A stretch of DNA of 64,000 bases, taken from assembly GCA_036493735.1 (NCBI GenBank), contig DASXPH010000019.1, forward strand, positions 62,001 to 126,000, in the 5' to 3' direction. Below are positions 1 to 9,287 of the stretch, piece after piece. The DNA is from AG2 sp036493735. GTDB taxonomy: Bacteria > Gemmatimonadota > Gemmatimonadetes > Gemmatimonadales > Gemmatimonadaceae. Position 1 is the first letter of the stretch. Every line of letters begins with the position of its first letter. The translations under genes were made by a program, and so were the position numbers. The notes beneath the pieces are model-generated. The model was not told the origin of the DNA. It worked only from the letters and a program-made list of their open reading frames with translations, and searched no databases.

Positions 1-5
1 TCTCC

Positions 6-41
6 CGCCTTGCACATTCGTCCGCGGGAACCGCCAATCGC
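6..41. repeat. 36-bp dispersed repeat, copy 1
   Basis: This 36-nt stretch recurs at 7567-7602 with 33 of 36 positions identical; both copies contain the core GTCCGCGGGAACCG. Each copy lies in the non-coding leader of a gene (an ADOP permease here, RidA at the second site). The flanks of the two copies are not similar. The remainder of 1-196 shows no convincing gene. Confidence 0.6.
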
Positions 42-196
42 GTTCCCCACCGCGCCGTTACGGATTGTAGGGCTGTATGTCGACCCGCCGAAACGGGCCG
101 TAATGTTCCCAGTCGATAAGAAAAGTCTAATCGAGGCGCTGAATCGGAAATTCGCCTTGTTTCGAATCTGGGATATTGACCGAGAGGAGCGTCTTC

Positions 197-2680
197 ATGG
201 GGACTCTACTTCACGATGTTCGCTACGGGCTGCGCATGCTGGTCAAGAAGCGGGCGTTCACGATCGTGGCTGTCCTGACGCTGGCTCTGGGTGTGGGAGC
301 CAACACAGCGATTTTCAGCATCGTGAATGCCGTGTTGCTGCGTTCTCTGCCCTACCGCGATCCCGATCGTTTGGTACGAGTCTTCTTTAACGAACCCGGA
401 GTCGGATTGCGGGACGTCAGGTTTTCCGAGCCCGAACTGGAAGACCTGCAGACGCGGGCGGGCGTATTCGAAGATGTGACCCCGATCTTCGAGGGTAACG
501 AGGATGTGACTGGTGGGCGAGAGCCCGAACGTGTCGAAGGGGTCAATGGCAGTTTCAGCTATTTTTCCCTGCTGGGTGCGACCCCGCAACTTGGACGGTT
601 GTTTGGTCCGCAGGACTTTGCGCCGGGTTTCGCTCCAGAGGCCGTGATCAGCGATGGCCTGTGGCGTCGCGCCTACGGCGCCGATCCGAACATTGTCGGC
701 CGTATCATCCGGCTCGATAATGATCCCCTGACAATTATCGGAGTTCTGCAACCTGGATTTCGCCATCCTGGACCGACGGTTTCCGGCGACGTGGAGGTGT
801 TTGGCGCCGGCGGATTCATTGGCGACCCTTTTCCCAAGCCACTGCGTGGTACCCGGATTCTCGTCAATGGAATCGGACGACTGAAGCCTGGCCTGACACT
901 GGCGCAAGCTCAGGCGCGGCTCACTGCCATGGCTGCCGAATTACGCCACGCCTTTCCCGGCGACTACCCGCCGCGGGCGCAATGGACAATCGAGATTCAA
1001 CCATTGCAAGAAACGTTGGTGGGAAACGTTCGGCCCATGCTACTGGTGTTGCTCGGTGCGGTGATTCTGATCGTTTTCATCGTATCGTTGAACATTGCCA
1101 ATCTCCTCCTGGCGCGCGCTTCGGGGCGACAACAAGAGATGGCGGTGCGGCTATCGCTGGGAGCGAGTCGCGGCCGTCTGGTGCGCCAGATGGTGACCGA
1201 GTCCATGCTGCTCTCGCTCATCGGCGGCGCCGCGGGAATCGCAACCGCGGTGGGTACGTTGGGTTTCATCCTGCGCTTCGTGCCATCGAACGTTCCCCGG
1301 CTCAACGAGGTACGAATCGACTGGGTGGTGCTGGCGTTCGCGCTGCTGATTTCCATTCTCACCGGCTTGCTGTTTGGACTTGCCCCCGCGCTGCATTCGG
1401 CAAAGGTCCCCCTCTCCTCGGCCATCCGCGAAGGCGGTCGAGGGTCCGGCTACAGCGCGAAGACGGGCCGATTGCGCGATGTTCTCATCGTCGCTGAACT
1501 GGCATTTGCCGTCATACTCATGGTTGGAGCCGGCTTGCTGCTGCGTACGCTGCGGGACCTGTTGCAGGAAAATCCAGGGTTCAATCCGACTCAAGTCGTG
1601 ACGGCAAACATAGAGCTTCCGAATCCTAACGAGAGTGAAAAGGACCCGTATCGTGATGTGGGTCGCAGAGCCACTTTCGATCGTGAGTTGCTGCGGCGCC
1701 TGAAGGCAATTCCAGGAGTGGAGCTTGCCGCCATCACCTCAGCTCTACCGAGCACCAATACCAACCCCAACGCGGTCGGTGGCGTGGCGAATGAGGGCTT
1801 TGCGATCGAAGATAGACCGGACGAGTCCTTGCAGGACCTGCGCGCTGAGAGAATTCGGATCAGCCCCGATTATTTCACGGTGTTACAGGCCTCACTCCTC
1901 CGCGGCCGCTCATTCACCGAGGACGATGAAGATGGCAAACCGCTGGTGGCCATCGTCGATGAAAGCACCGCTCATAAGTATTGGCCAACCCGCGATCCGC
2001 TGGGCCGACGCGTGCGGTTTAGACGGGAGCCTAACAAGCCATGGACGACCATCGTGGGGATTGTGAAGGACATCAAGAGCGACGGTCTCGACATCGATGG
2101 CGTTCCCCACATCTACGTTTCGACCTATCAAGACAACAACAAGCGACTGAGCGCGGTGTTGCGAACGTCTCTGCCCGCGGCCCTGCTCGAACCGCAGATT
2201 CGGCATGAAATCCAGAGCATTGATCCCGGCTTGCCGGTATTTGGTGTGTCTTCTATGAATGACGTCCTTGATCGGTCACTGGCTTCACGCCGCTTTTCCG
2301 CCTATCTGGTGGGCGGATTCGCTGGACTGGCGCTGCTTCTGGCCTCCATCGGCATTTACGGCTTGTTGGCTTATATGGTCGGTCAAAGATCGCGCGAGAT
2401 CGGTATCCGTATGGCCCTTGGCGCGCGGCGTGAAGACATTCTGAGAATGTTCTTCCGCAAGGGGGTCGCGCTTGCCGGCGTGGGTGTCGTTGCCGGATTG
2501 GTCTTTTCCGCATTCTCTGCGTCCGTGATGGCAAGTTTGCTCTATGGGGTGCGCCCTCATGATCCGGCTGTGTTTCTGATCGTGCCTCTGCTTTTGCTGG
2601 GAGTCGCCGCGCTGGCCAGCTATCTCCCGGCACGCCGCGCGACGAACGTGGACCCGGTGATTGCCTTGCGGGAGGCATGA
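197..2680 (+). CDS. ADOP-family ABC transporter permease (MacB/FtsX type)
   Basis: Inner-membrane permease of the acidobacterial duplicated orphan permease type, made of two MacB-periplasmic-core plus FtsX units in tandem. The N-terminus starts directly with the conserved RYGLRMLVKKRAF-type motif and a first membrane helix. A three-helix FtsX block lies at roughly residues 275-405, a second core domain follows, and a C-terminal FtsX block sits near residues 705-825, ending in the typical LPARRATNVDPVIALR signature. The start was chosen at ATG 197 because GAGGAG (184-189) sits 7 nt upstream; an in-frame TTG at 176 is less likely. It has no N-terminal prefix domain and no adjacent PadR. No ATPase subunit is nearby, so the substrate is unknown. 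Codon choice looks less GC3-biased than in the other five copies, suggesting a different origin. Confidence 0.93.
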   Translation: MGTLLHDVRYGLRMLVKKRAFTIVAVLTLALGVGANTAIFSIVNAVLLRSLPYRDPDRLVRVFFNEPGVGLRDVRFSEPELEDLQTRAGVFEDVTPIFEGNEDVTGGREPERVEGVNGSFSYFSLLGATPQLGRLFGPQDFAPGFAPEAVISDGLWRRAYGADPNIVGRIIRLDNDPLTIIGVLQPGFRHPGPTVSGDVEVFGAGGFIGDPFPKPLRGTRILVNGIGRLKPGLTLAQAQARLTAMAAELRHAFPGDYPPRAQWTIEIQPLQETLVGNVRPMLLVLLGAVILIVFIVSLNIANLLLARASGRQQEMAVRLSLGASRGRLVRQMVTESMLLSLIGGAAGIATAVGTLGFILRFVPSNVPRLNEVRIDWVVLAFALLISILTGLLFGLAPALHSAKVPLSSAIREGGRGSGYSAKTGRLRDVLIVAELAFAVILMVGAGLLLRTLRDLLQENPGFNPTQVVTANIELPNPNESEKDPYRDVGRRATFDRELLRRLKAIPGVELAAITSALPSTNTNPNAVGGVANEGFAIEDRPDESLQDLRAERIRISPDYFTVLQASLLRGRSFTEDDEDGKPLVAIVDESTAHKYWPTRDPLGRRVRFRREPNKPWTTIVGIVKDIKSDGLDIDGVPHIYVSTYQDNNKRLSAVLRTSLPAALLEPQIRHEIQSIDPGLPVFGVSSMNDVLDRSLASRRFSAYLVGGFAGLALLLASIGIYGLLAYMVGQRSREIGIRMALGARREDILRMFFRKGVALAGVGVVAGLVFSAFSASVMASLLYGVRPHDPAVFLIVPLLLLGVAALASYLPARRATNVDPVIALREA

Positions 2681-2800
2681 GCTCATCAGTCTGTCTCGTT
2701 AGGTAGTGCTTCGTCGTGCCGACGGGGGCGGTCGGCAGCGGCATTGGTGCCTCCCGCCCGGCCTTCTCGTACGATCGTGTGTTAGATTGTAGCCCACGAT

Positions 2801-3268
2801 ATGACCGACTCGACGAATCCCAGACCGCTTTCGTGGAACACTTCGCCAAGCGCAAAAGCGAAGAGCGCCGTTCAACGGTCTGTCACGCAGCTACTCGATG
2901 AGCTGGCGCCAGAACGGGTGCTGACGCGCGTTACTGAATTGCGGGGCTCGATCGAGCAGCATCGGACGCCGACGGGATGCGTGCTCCAGGCCGCGGACTG
3001 TGCTGTCAGCGTATCCTGGTTCGCGGATGCGACTGACCAGGCAGTGCTCGGAGAGCTCCACGTCCTGGTCTGGCGCGGTAAGGTCGCGCGACGAGGGAAT
3101 GCTCGGCCCCCGAAGGGGGCAACAATGGTGGCCGATCTCGTGCTGCGTCCGATTGAGCCGCCGGCGGACGAGTGTCTGTGGCAGGCGACTGACGGTAGTC
3201 GATATGATACCGCGTCGCTGGCGGCCAAATGCCTCGCGCTCTTGCAGACACAGATCGCTGCTAGCTGA
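2801..3268 (+). CDS. hypothetical protein
   Basis: A 155-residue protein of no family I recognise. It has no signal peptide or membrane segment. The N-terminus is Ser/Lys/Arg rich, the middle contains a predicted beta-rich stretch (CAVSVSWFADATDQAVLGEL, then LHVLVWRGKVARRG), and the C-terminal helix includes AAKCLALLQTQIAAS. Third-codon GC and the absence of an alternative frame support coding. It stands alone between the permease and a desaturase on the same strand, 57 nt upstream of the latter. Function cannot be assigned. Confidence 0.65.
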   Translation: MTDSTNPRPLSWNTSPSAKAKSAVQRSVTQLLDELAPERVLTRVTELRGSIEQHRTPTGCVLQAADCAVSVSWFADATDQAVLGELHVLVWRGKVARRGNARPPKGATMVADLVLRPIEPPADECLWQATDGSRYDTASLAAKCLALLQTQIAAS

Positions 3269-3325
3269 TGCTTTCTAGCTCGCGCGACGTCATCAGGAGA
3301 CAGGTTGGACCCTTAACTTCTCCGC

Positions 3326-4381
3326 ATGGAAACAACGGTGCGGAACTCGGTTAGGAACTGGCGCGCGATCGTCGCTCCGTACGAGCGGGCGCGCGACGGG
3401 AGAGCCGCGCTGCAGCTTGCGACGACGTGGACACTGCTCGGTCTCGTCTTCGCATTGGGGTATCTGGGCATTTCGAGATCGGCCTGGCTGACGCTCGCGT
3501 TGGCCGTTCCCGCGGGGCTGCTGCTCGTACGCGCGTTCATCATCATGCACGACTGTGCGCACGGATCGTTCTTTTCATCGCGGCGGCTCAACGGCATCGT
3601 CGGCTGGCTCTCCGGCGTCCTCACCCTGACGCCGTTCGCGCAGTGGCGCCGCGATCACGCGCAGCACCACGCCTCGTCGGGCGATCTCGATCGGCGTGGG
3701 CACGGCGATGTCCGCACGCTCACCGTTCGCGAATACAACGCGCGCTCCCGAAGTGCGCGATGGCGGTACCGGCTCATGCGTCATCCGGCTGTCCTCCTCG
3801 GACTCGGACCACTTCACCTCATGCTCGTGCAGCGAATCCGGCCGCCGCGGACGGCGCTCCGTGATCCGCAGACCCGAAGTGTCTGGTCGACGAACCTCGG
3901 GATCGCTTGTGCGGCGCTCTTCGTCGGGGAGACGCTTGGGTGGCCCTCGCTGCTGTTGGTCTATTTGCCGGCGATTTACCTCGCCGCCATGGTGGGTATT
4001 TGGCTCTTTTACGTGCAGCATCAATTCGAGAATACATACTGGGTGCCGCACTCGAAATGGGATTACCTCACTGCGTCGATTCGCGGCAGCTCCTACCTCC
4101 GACTGCCGTACGTCCTCGCCTGGTTCACCGGCGACATTGGCGTGCATCACGTCCATCATCTGAGTCCGCGCATCCCGAACTATTTGCTGCAGCGGTGCCA
4201 CGATGAGAACGCGCTCTTCCACGACGTCACGACAATCACGCTCAGGGACAGTTGGCAGCTCTTTCGCCTTGCGCTGTGGGATGAACAACGGGAGTGCTTG
4301 ATCTCATTCGCTGCGGCAACCCGAGCGTCGCGAAGTGCGGCAGCGGGCCATCAGTCGGATGCCGAACGACTCCTGAACTAA
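3326..4381 (+). CDS. fatty acid desaturase (membrane di-iron)
   Basis: Membrane-bound acyl-lipid desaturase of the omega-6/delta-12 type, which introduces double bonds into fatty acyl chains using a di-iron centre. All three histidine boxes are visible: HDCAH at residues 75-79, HAQHH at 111-115 and HHVHH at 274-278, with an extra QHQ near 231. Hydrophobic segments lie between and before the boxes (about 35-73, 190-230). The length of 351 residues is normal for the family. The start is the ATG directly before TTVRNSVRNWR; no strong Shine-Dalgarno is seen. The following PadR gene begins 55 nt downstream but has its own operator-like palindrome, so it is probably a separate unit. A likely role is membrane fluidity or carotenoid/lipid modification. 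Confidence 0.93.
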   Translation: METTVRNSVRNWRAIVAPYERARDGRAALQLATTWTLLGLVFALGYLGISRSAWLTLALAVPAGLLLVRAFIIMHDCAHGSFFSSRRLNGIVGWLSGVLTLTPFAQWRRDHAQHHASSGDLDRRGHGDVRTLTVREYNARSRSARWRYRLMRHPAVLLGLGPLHLMLVQRIRPPRTALRDPQTRSVWSTNLGIACAALFVGETLGWPSLLLVYLPAIYLAAMVGIWLFYVQHQFENTYWVPHSKWDYLTASIRGSSYLRLPYVLAWFTGDIGVHHVHHLSPRIPNYLLQRCHDENALFHDVTTITLRDSWQLFRLALWDEQRECLISFAAATRASRSAAAGHQSDAERLLN

Positions 4382-4405
4382 CAACCCCTTCCCGACTCAG
4401 GGTGT

Positions 4406-4427
4406 CAGACTCTGTACCCTTAGTCTG
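4406..4427. promoter_or_regulatory. putative PadR operator
   Basis: Inverted repeat CAGACT-N10-AGTCTG, 22 bp overall, ending 9 nt before the padR start. PadR-family repressors bind such dyads and often repress their own operon. Inferred from position and symmetry. Confidence 0.5.
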
Positions 4428-4436
4428 GAGACTGTC

Positions 4437-4787
4437 GTGGGCGAGTCCTCCCCCTCCCTCCCCATCGTCAAAGGCACCGTCGACAATCTCGTCCTCAAGG
4501 CGCTCTGCTGGACGCCGATGCATGGATTCGAGATCACTCAGTGGCTGGAGTCGCGCTCACACGGCAGCCTCGACATCCGCGACAGCGCCCTCTATCAGGC
4601 GCTGCACCGCCTCGAGGAACGCGACCTCGTCAGCGCCGAGTGGGGCGTGACCGAGAATAACCAGCGCGCTCGTTACTATCGGATCACCAAGGCAGGCCGC
4701 GCACGACTTACCGCGGAGACCGCGCAGTGGGTGCGCTATGCGAAGACTGTGACTGACATCCTCACATCGGCCGCCGGCCCGGCCTAG
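4437..4787 (+). CDS. PadR-family transcriptional regulator
   Basis: A 116-residue PadR-type winged-helix repressor. The family hallmarks are present: N-terminal KGTVDNLVLKALCW, the HGFEI turn, the recognition segment SALYQALHRLEERDLV (about residues 57-72), and the wing with RARYYRITKAGR. It starts at GTG 4437, preceded by GGAG at 4427-4430. Its stop codon (4785-4787) overlaps the GGAG used by the next gene, so it is translationally coupled to the ADOP permease. It probably represses itself and the permease through the palindrome at 4406-4427. The inducer is unknown. Confidence 0.93.
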   Translation: MGESSPSLPIVKGTVDNLVLKALCWTPMHGFEITQWLESRSHGSLDIRDSALYQALHRLEERDLVSAEWGVTENNQRARYYRITKAGRARLTAETAQWVRYAKTVTDILTSAAGPA

Positions 4788-4796
4788 GAGACGCAC

Positions 4797-7463
4797 ATGT
4801 CCGCTGAGATTCGACCCGGCATTCGCCGGCTGCTTCGCTTCATCACACCACGCAGCGCCGCGCGCGACGCCGACGATGAAATTCGACTCCACCTCGAGCT
4901 CCGTACCAGGCAGCTCATCGCCGAGGGCATGTCGCCGGCCGCGGCGCGCCAGGAAGCGGAGCGCCGCTTTGGCGAGGTCGACGAGGAGCGCCGAGCGTTC
5001 CGCAGCGCCGCGCGGCACCGCGAGCGTCGCACCCGATGGCGCGACTGGCTCGACGCGACACGCAGCGACGTTCGTTATGCATTCCGAACACTGCGTCGCG
5101 ACGCCGGCTTCACCGCGTTCGCGATCGCCATCGTCGCCCTCGGCATCGCCGCGAGCGCGACGGTATTCAGTCTCGTCGACGGGGTCGTGCTGCGGCCAAT
5201 GCCATTCCGCGATCCGTCGCGCCTCGTCTGGATCCCGAACCGCGGCGACAACGGCAAGGACGAATGGCGCCTCCAGGTCTCCCACTTCCGCGACGTCGCC
5301 GCGCGAAGCCAGTCGCTCAGCGACCTCGCCGGCTACTTCGCCTACTACAGTATTGGCGACGCAGTCCTCATGCAGCACGGCGAATCGCGCCGCCTAACGC
5401 GCGTCCCGATCACCTGCAACTTCCTCCCCTTCCTCGGCGTAACGCCGCGACTCGGCCGCTCCTTCAGCGCCGACGAGTGCCTGGAGAATGGTCCGTCGGC
5501 GACCGTGCTGACGGACAGGACATGGCGTGAGCAGTTCGGGGCGGACGAGCATATCGTTGGAAAGGCGATCACGCTCAATGATCGAGCGGTGACCGTGATC
5601 GGCGTGCTGCCGCCGTCGTTCGATTTCGCCGGCGTCTTCACGCCGGGCACCCCGGCGGATCTCTTCGTGCCGTACGCGCTCAGCGACAACAACAGCCGCG
5701 GTGGAAACAGCCTCGCCACCATCGGTCGTCTGAGACGTGGCGTATCGATCGACCGCGCCGACGCGGAGCTCGTCGCACTGGGAAAGCAGCTGACGGAGGA
5801 GTTCCCGCAGCGAAATACCCTGCGACTGCACGCCGTCTCCCTCGAGGCGCACGTGAACGGACACTTTCGGCCCGCGCTCCTCATGCTCGCCTTCGCAGTC
5901 GGGGCGGTGATGCTGATCGTCGCGCTGAATCTCGCGAGCCTGCAATTCGCCCGCATCACAGCACGATCGCGGGAGCTCGCCGTACGTGTAGCGCTCGGCG
6001 CGTCGCGCGGACGAGTGATTCGCCAGACGCTCACGGAGAGCCTGGTTCTGTCGTGCACCGGCGCCCTCCTCGGCATCGCGATCGCGGTCGTCGCGACGAG
6101 CTACGTTTCGCATCTGCGTACCTTCGATATTCCACTTCTCTCACGAGTCACCGTCAACATCGCCGCACTCGCAGCGGCAGCAGTCGTCGCGGTGGTCACC
6201 GGTGTGGTCGTCGGCGTCGTGCCGGTGTTGCAGTCACCAACAGACCCTAACGACGCACTCAAGGATGGCACCCGCGGTGCCACCCGCGGCAGACGGCACG
6301 CACGCATCCGGTCGGCACTCGTCGTCAGCGAGATAGCCCTTGCGTTCGTACTCGTCGTCGCATCGTCGCTACTGCTCCGCAGCTTCGTGCGCGTGCTCGA
6401 TGTTGACCTCGGTTTCAGGCCGGAACATCTCGCGAAGCTGCGCGTCGACCCGGCGACGGGATTCAAGAATCTTGCGTCGGCGACGCTCTATTACGATGAC
6501 GTGCTGCGCCGCGTGCGCGCGATCCCGGGCGTGACCGCCGCCTCGCTGAATGACATGCTGCCCTTTACGGGCGACCGAAGCTGGGCCATGCCGGCCGAGG
6601 GACAGACGTATCAACGGGGCAACATGCCTGAAGGGTTCGTGCGCGTCATCGCTACGGACTACTTTCGCACGATGGGCATTCCGATGCGCGCCGGCCGCGA
6701 TTTCGCCGATACCGACACGCCCGGTTCCACGCCGGTGGTGATCATCAACGAGTCGATGGCGCACACCCTCTGGCCGGATCGGAGCGCCATTGGCCGTCGC
6801 ATCGGCCAGCACAACGACTTCGTGACCGTGATCGGCGTCGTCGGCGACGTTAGGCACGGTGCGCTCGAGAGCCCCTTCACCGGCGAGGTCTATTACGCGA
6901 TGCATCAGGGACTGGTGGGCGACGCGCGCTTCGATCTCATCGTGCGAACGGCGCTGCCGCCGGGGCAACTCGCGACGGCCGCGCGCAGCGCGCTCGCGCC
7001 CGTGGCGGGCGATGTGGCGAAGAATGCGTGGACGCCCCTGCAGGACGCCATCGATCAGGTTGCGTCGCCGCGGCGGTTCGTGGTGGTGCTACTCGGCGGC
7101 TTCGCCTCGTTCGCGTTACTGCTCGCCGCGCTCGGGATCTATGCGCTCATCTCCTACGGTGTGACGCAGCGCCGTCAGGAGATCGGCATTCGTATCGCCC
7201 TCGGCGCGTCGAGCGCCGACGTGAGCGGTTCGATCATGCGCGGCACGATTGCGCTGTCGGCGGCAGGCATGCTCCTCGGCGTCATCGGCGCGATGGTGGT
7301 GGTTCCGGCGATGAGCGGATTGTTATTTGGCGTAACGTGGGCCGATCCGGCGAGTTTCGTTGGCGCGATTGGATTGCTGGTCGTCGTCGCGGCAGTCGCA
7401 GGGCTGGTCCCTGCGAGACGAGCGGCGCGTGTCGATCCCAGCGTCGTGTTGCGCGATGGGTAG
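4797..7463 (+). CDS. ADOP-family permease with N-terminal prefix domain
   Basis: An 888-residue duplicated orphan permease. Residues about 15-75 form the small cytoplasmic permease prefix domain (DDEIRLHLELRTRQL, then AARQEAERRFGEVDEERR). Two MacB-core/FtsX units follow, with membrane blocks at about 100-125, 365-460, 500-525 and 760-885. The ending LVPARRAARVDPSVVLR is typical. The start is ATG 4797 with GGAG 6 nt upstream, embedded in the padR stop. It is co-transcribed with padR. No ATPase partner is encoded nearby, and substrate and direction are unknown. Confidence 0.95.
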   Translation: MSAEIRPGIRRLLRFITPRSAARDADDEIRLHLELRTRQLIAEGMSPAAARQEAERRFGEVDEERRAFRSAARHRERRTRWRDWLDATRSDVRYAFRTLRRDAGFTAFAIAIVALGIAASATVFSLVDGVVLRPMPFRDPSRLVWIPNRGDNGKDEWRLQVSHFRDVAARSQSLSDLAGYFAYYSIGDAVLMQHGESRRLTRVPITCNFLPFLGVTPRLGRSFSADECLENGPSATVLTDRTWREQFGADEHIVGKAITLNDRAVTVIGVLPPSFDFAGVFTPGTPADLFVPYALSDNNSRGGNSLATIGRLRRGVSIDRADAELVALGKQLTEEFPQRNTLRLHAVSLEAHVNGHFRPALLMLAFAVGAVMLIVALNLASLQFARITARSRELAVRVALGASRGRVIRQTLTESLVLSCTGALLGIAIAVVATSYVSHLRTFDIPLLSRVTVNIAALAAAAVVAVVTGVVVGVVPVLQSPTDPNDALKDGTRGATRGRRHARIRSALVVSEIALAFVLVVASSLLLRSFVRVLDVDLGFRPEHLAKLRVDPATGFKNLASATLYYDDVLRRVRAIPGVTAASLNDMLPFTGDRSWAMPAEGQTYQRGNMPEGFVRVIATDYFRTMGIPMRAGRDFADTDTPGSTPVVIINESMAHTLWPDRSAIGRRIGQHNDFVTVIGVVGDVRHGALESPFTGEVYYAMHQGLVGDARFDLIVRTALPPGQLATAARSALAPVAGDVAKNAWTPLQDAIDQVASPRRFVVVLLGGFASFALLLAALGIYALISYGVTQRRQEIGIRIALGASSADVSGSIMRGTIALSAAGMLLGVIGAMVVVPAMSGLLFGVTWADPASFVGAIGLLVVVAAVAGLVPARRAARVDPSVVLRDG

Positions 7464-7527
7464 GAAGCTCACGCGCGGCGACCACTGGTGAACACCTCGC
7501 TCGCGTGTGGTCGTGCTATTTTGGCAA

Positions 7528-7533
7528 TATAAT
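7528..7533 (+). promoter_or_regulatory. candidate -10 element upstream of ridA
   Basis: A perfect TATAAT in an otherwise GC-rich 224-nt gap (7464-7687), about 155 nt before ridA. No good -35 hexamer is evident. The rest of the gap holds the second 36-bp repeat copy and no gene. Confidence 0.3.
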
Positions 7534-7566
7534 TGTGCTAACGTTGCATTTGACGCACCCACCTCG

Positions 7567-7602
7567 CGCCTTACACATTGGTCCGCGGGAACCGGCAATC
7601 GC
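7567..7602. repeat. 36-bp dispersed repeat, copy 2
   Basis: Second copy of the repeat at 6-41, differing at three positions. It lies in the ridA leader, downstream of the candidate -10 element, so it could be transcribed as part of the 5' untranslated region. Confidence 0.6.
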
Positions 7603-7687
7603 CCTGAGATCTCTGCGCCTGGCCTTAGCCCCTAGACCCTTGCCCCTAATTCACCCGATATCAAACACCTTCCCGAACCTCCTGGAC

Positions 7688-8065
7688 ATGCCGCTGAAAC
7701 CCATTACGTCCGACCGTCTCGCCAAACCAGTCGGTCCATTTTCACCCGCCGTTCGCGACGGCGATCGCGTCTACACGAGCGGTCAGGTCGCGCAAGATCC
7801 GGCCACGGGAAAACTCATCCAGGGCAGCGTCGCCGCCCAGACGGAGCAAATCTTCCACAACCTCAAAGTGATTTTGGAGGCAGCGGACAAAACGCTCGCC
7901 GACGTGGTGAAAGTGAATGTCTATCTCGTGGACATAAAGCGATTCACGGAGATGAATGAAGTGTACGCCAGACATTTCATCGCTCCGTATCCAGCTCGCA
8001 CCACTGTCGCCGTCGCCGCGCTGCCGCTGAATGCGGAAGTCGAAATCGAGCTGATCGCCAATTAA
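7688..8065 (+). CDS. ridA: RidA family enamine/imine deaminase
   Basis: A 125-residue RidA/YjgF/UK114 protein, which hydrolyses reactive 2-aminoacrylate and related enamines in the cytoplasm, protecting PLP enzymes. Visible hallmarks are GPFSPAV near residues 17-23, TSGQVAQDP, the NVYLVDI strand, and the C-terminal block PARTTVAVAALPLNAEVEIE, which carries the conserved Arg and Glu of the active-site cleft. The reading frame is open far upstream, but homology starts at ATG 7688 (PLKPITSDR), giving the standard family length. Confidence 0.93.
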   Translation: MPLKPITSDRLAKPVGPFSPAVRDGDRVYTSGQVAQDPATGKLIQGSVAAQTEQIFHNLKVILEAADKTLADVVKVNVYLVDIKRFTEMNEVYARHFIAPYPARTTVAVAALPLNAEVEIELIAN

Positions 8066-8103
8066 TTAATGGCCTATCACGAGCGCTCATGGCTTCTCCT
8101 CGG

Positions 8104-8589
8104 CTACCTGATGATCGCCCTGCAGCCTTCCGTCCGACTCGTAGCCGCTATTTGAAAGATCTTCCAGCCGTCCGGCGCCTTTCGAAGCTGGAACATGTTG
8201 ACGCCACAGACATCGATCCTGGTTTCGCCGGGGCGCGTGAGAGTGAAATACGCCCAGAGTGAGGCAAGCTGCTCGTCGATCTGCACCTTGGGCGTTTCGA
8301 TCCGTTCGTCGTTGCCGGGGCCGGTGCCCTTGCCGGTGCGTTCGATGATATCGTCGATGGCCGACGGAGCGCCCAGACCCGTGGGCCCGCCAACGCGCAC
8401 CAATGTGGCGCCAGATACGACTGTGGAGCGCATGAGCGAGGTGTCGCGAGTGCGAATCCCGTCCAGGAATTTCGTGACCGCGGCGACGATTGCCCGCTCG
8501 TCGCTCTGAGCGCGCGCAGGAGTGATGGCGAGCAGCGAGGCGATCGCCGCGGCGCCAAGTACGATCGAACGGCTGATGAGCGAGTTCAT
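8104..8589 (-). CDS. secreted NTF2/SnoaL-like protein
   Basis: A 161-residue protein with a Sec signal peptide (SIVLGAAAIASLLAITPARA, cleavage after ARA) followed by an NTF2-like cone fold. The motif order is typical: an opening helix SDERAIVAAVTKFLDGIRTRD, strands around SGATLVRVGG, then ASLWAYFTLT and the closing strand DGWKIFQIAATSR. Many such proteins are annotated DUF4440/SnoaL, and the ligand or activity is not predictable. The start at 8589 is set by the signal peptide. It lies 23 nt downstream of the DinB gene on the same strand and is probably co-transcribed. Confidence 0.85.
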   Translation of the reverse strand: MNSLISRSIVLGAAAIASLLAITPARAQSDERAIVAAVTKFLDGIRTRDTSLMRSTVVSGATLVRVGGPTGLGAPSAIDDIIERTGKGTGPGNDERIETPKVQIDEQLASLWAYFTLTRPGETRIDVCGVNMFQLRKAPDGWKIFQIAATSRTEGCRAIIR

Positions 8590-8612
8590 GATTTCTTGCC
8601 TCGACTTGGAGC

Positions 8613-9197
8613 CTAGTGTCCTGCGCGCCCCGGCCTCGGCAGCGCTGACGGCGGGAGTATGCCGTTCAGGCGCATGTAGTTCGCGATCTGGCTGTAGTGA
8701 TCGGCGAGATCGAGCGCGTGGAGGAGCAGCATGTTGATGCGCGTCGACTTCCTCTCGGCGCCGCCCAGCGTGAACGAAATCGCGTCGGGGAGCGTCGCAT
8801 CGGTGACCTGTTCGATCGCCTGGTCGCAGAATGCAAACGATGCCTTGAGCTTCGACACGAGCTCGGACTTTGGCCACGTTGCCTTGACCGAGTCGGGCGT
8901 CGACGTGTCCCTGGCGTCGATCGTCGGCTTCATCGCGCCGAAGTTACTGCAGAAGAGGTAGCTGTCGCTCGCGACGTGCTGTGCGATGAAGCCGAAGGTC
9001 AGCTGCGCGGGCGTCGGTTTGTAGCCGAACTTCGACTCGGGAATCGAGTCGAATGCCTGCGCGATGTTGCGGTGACTCACCCCAATGCGGGCCTTGAACG
9101 CCGCCGTTATCGGGTTCGCCTGCGGCGCGGCGGGCTGCTGAGCGGCCAGCGCGACTGGAAGGGCGAGGCTTGCGATGGCGATACCAAGTGACTTCAT
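8613..9197 (-). CDS. secreted DinB-superfamily protein
   Basis: A 194-residue four-helix-bundle DinB/YfiT-like protein with an N-terminal signal peptide (SLGIAIASLALPVALAAQQ). Helix landmarks include FDSIPESKFGYKPTPAQLTF, the IAQHVASDSYLFC segment with a family-type histidine, and the C-terminal LLLHALDLADHYSQIANYMR carrying two conserved histidines for metal binding. The start at 9197 has GGAG 6 nt upstream. It is the first gene of a two-gene unit with the NTF2-like protein and is divergent from the LysR gene at 9318, which suggests LysR may control it. Confidence 0.87.
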   Translation of the reverse strand: MKSLGIAIASLALPVALAAQQPAAPQANPITAAFKARIGVSHRNIAQAFDSIPESKFGYKPTPAQLTFGFIAQHVASDSYLFCSNFGAMKPTIDARDTSTPDSVKATWPKSELVSKLKASFAFCDQAIEQVTDATLPDAISFTLGGAERKSTRINMLLLHALDLADHYSQIANYMRLNGILPPSALPRPGRAGH

Positions 9198-9287
9198 ACA
9201 GTCTCCGAGACGAGCATCAGGCTGGCGATTTACGAAATGCTTAAGGCTGGGTCGCGCTTGCGTCAAATGCAATTTTTTCACTATCAT

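Noticed and set aside
2253..2855. Long minus-strand frames opposite the first permease end.
   Set aside because: Arg/Pro/Ser-rich shadow translation without start signals or domains.
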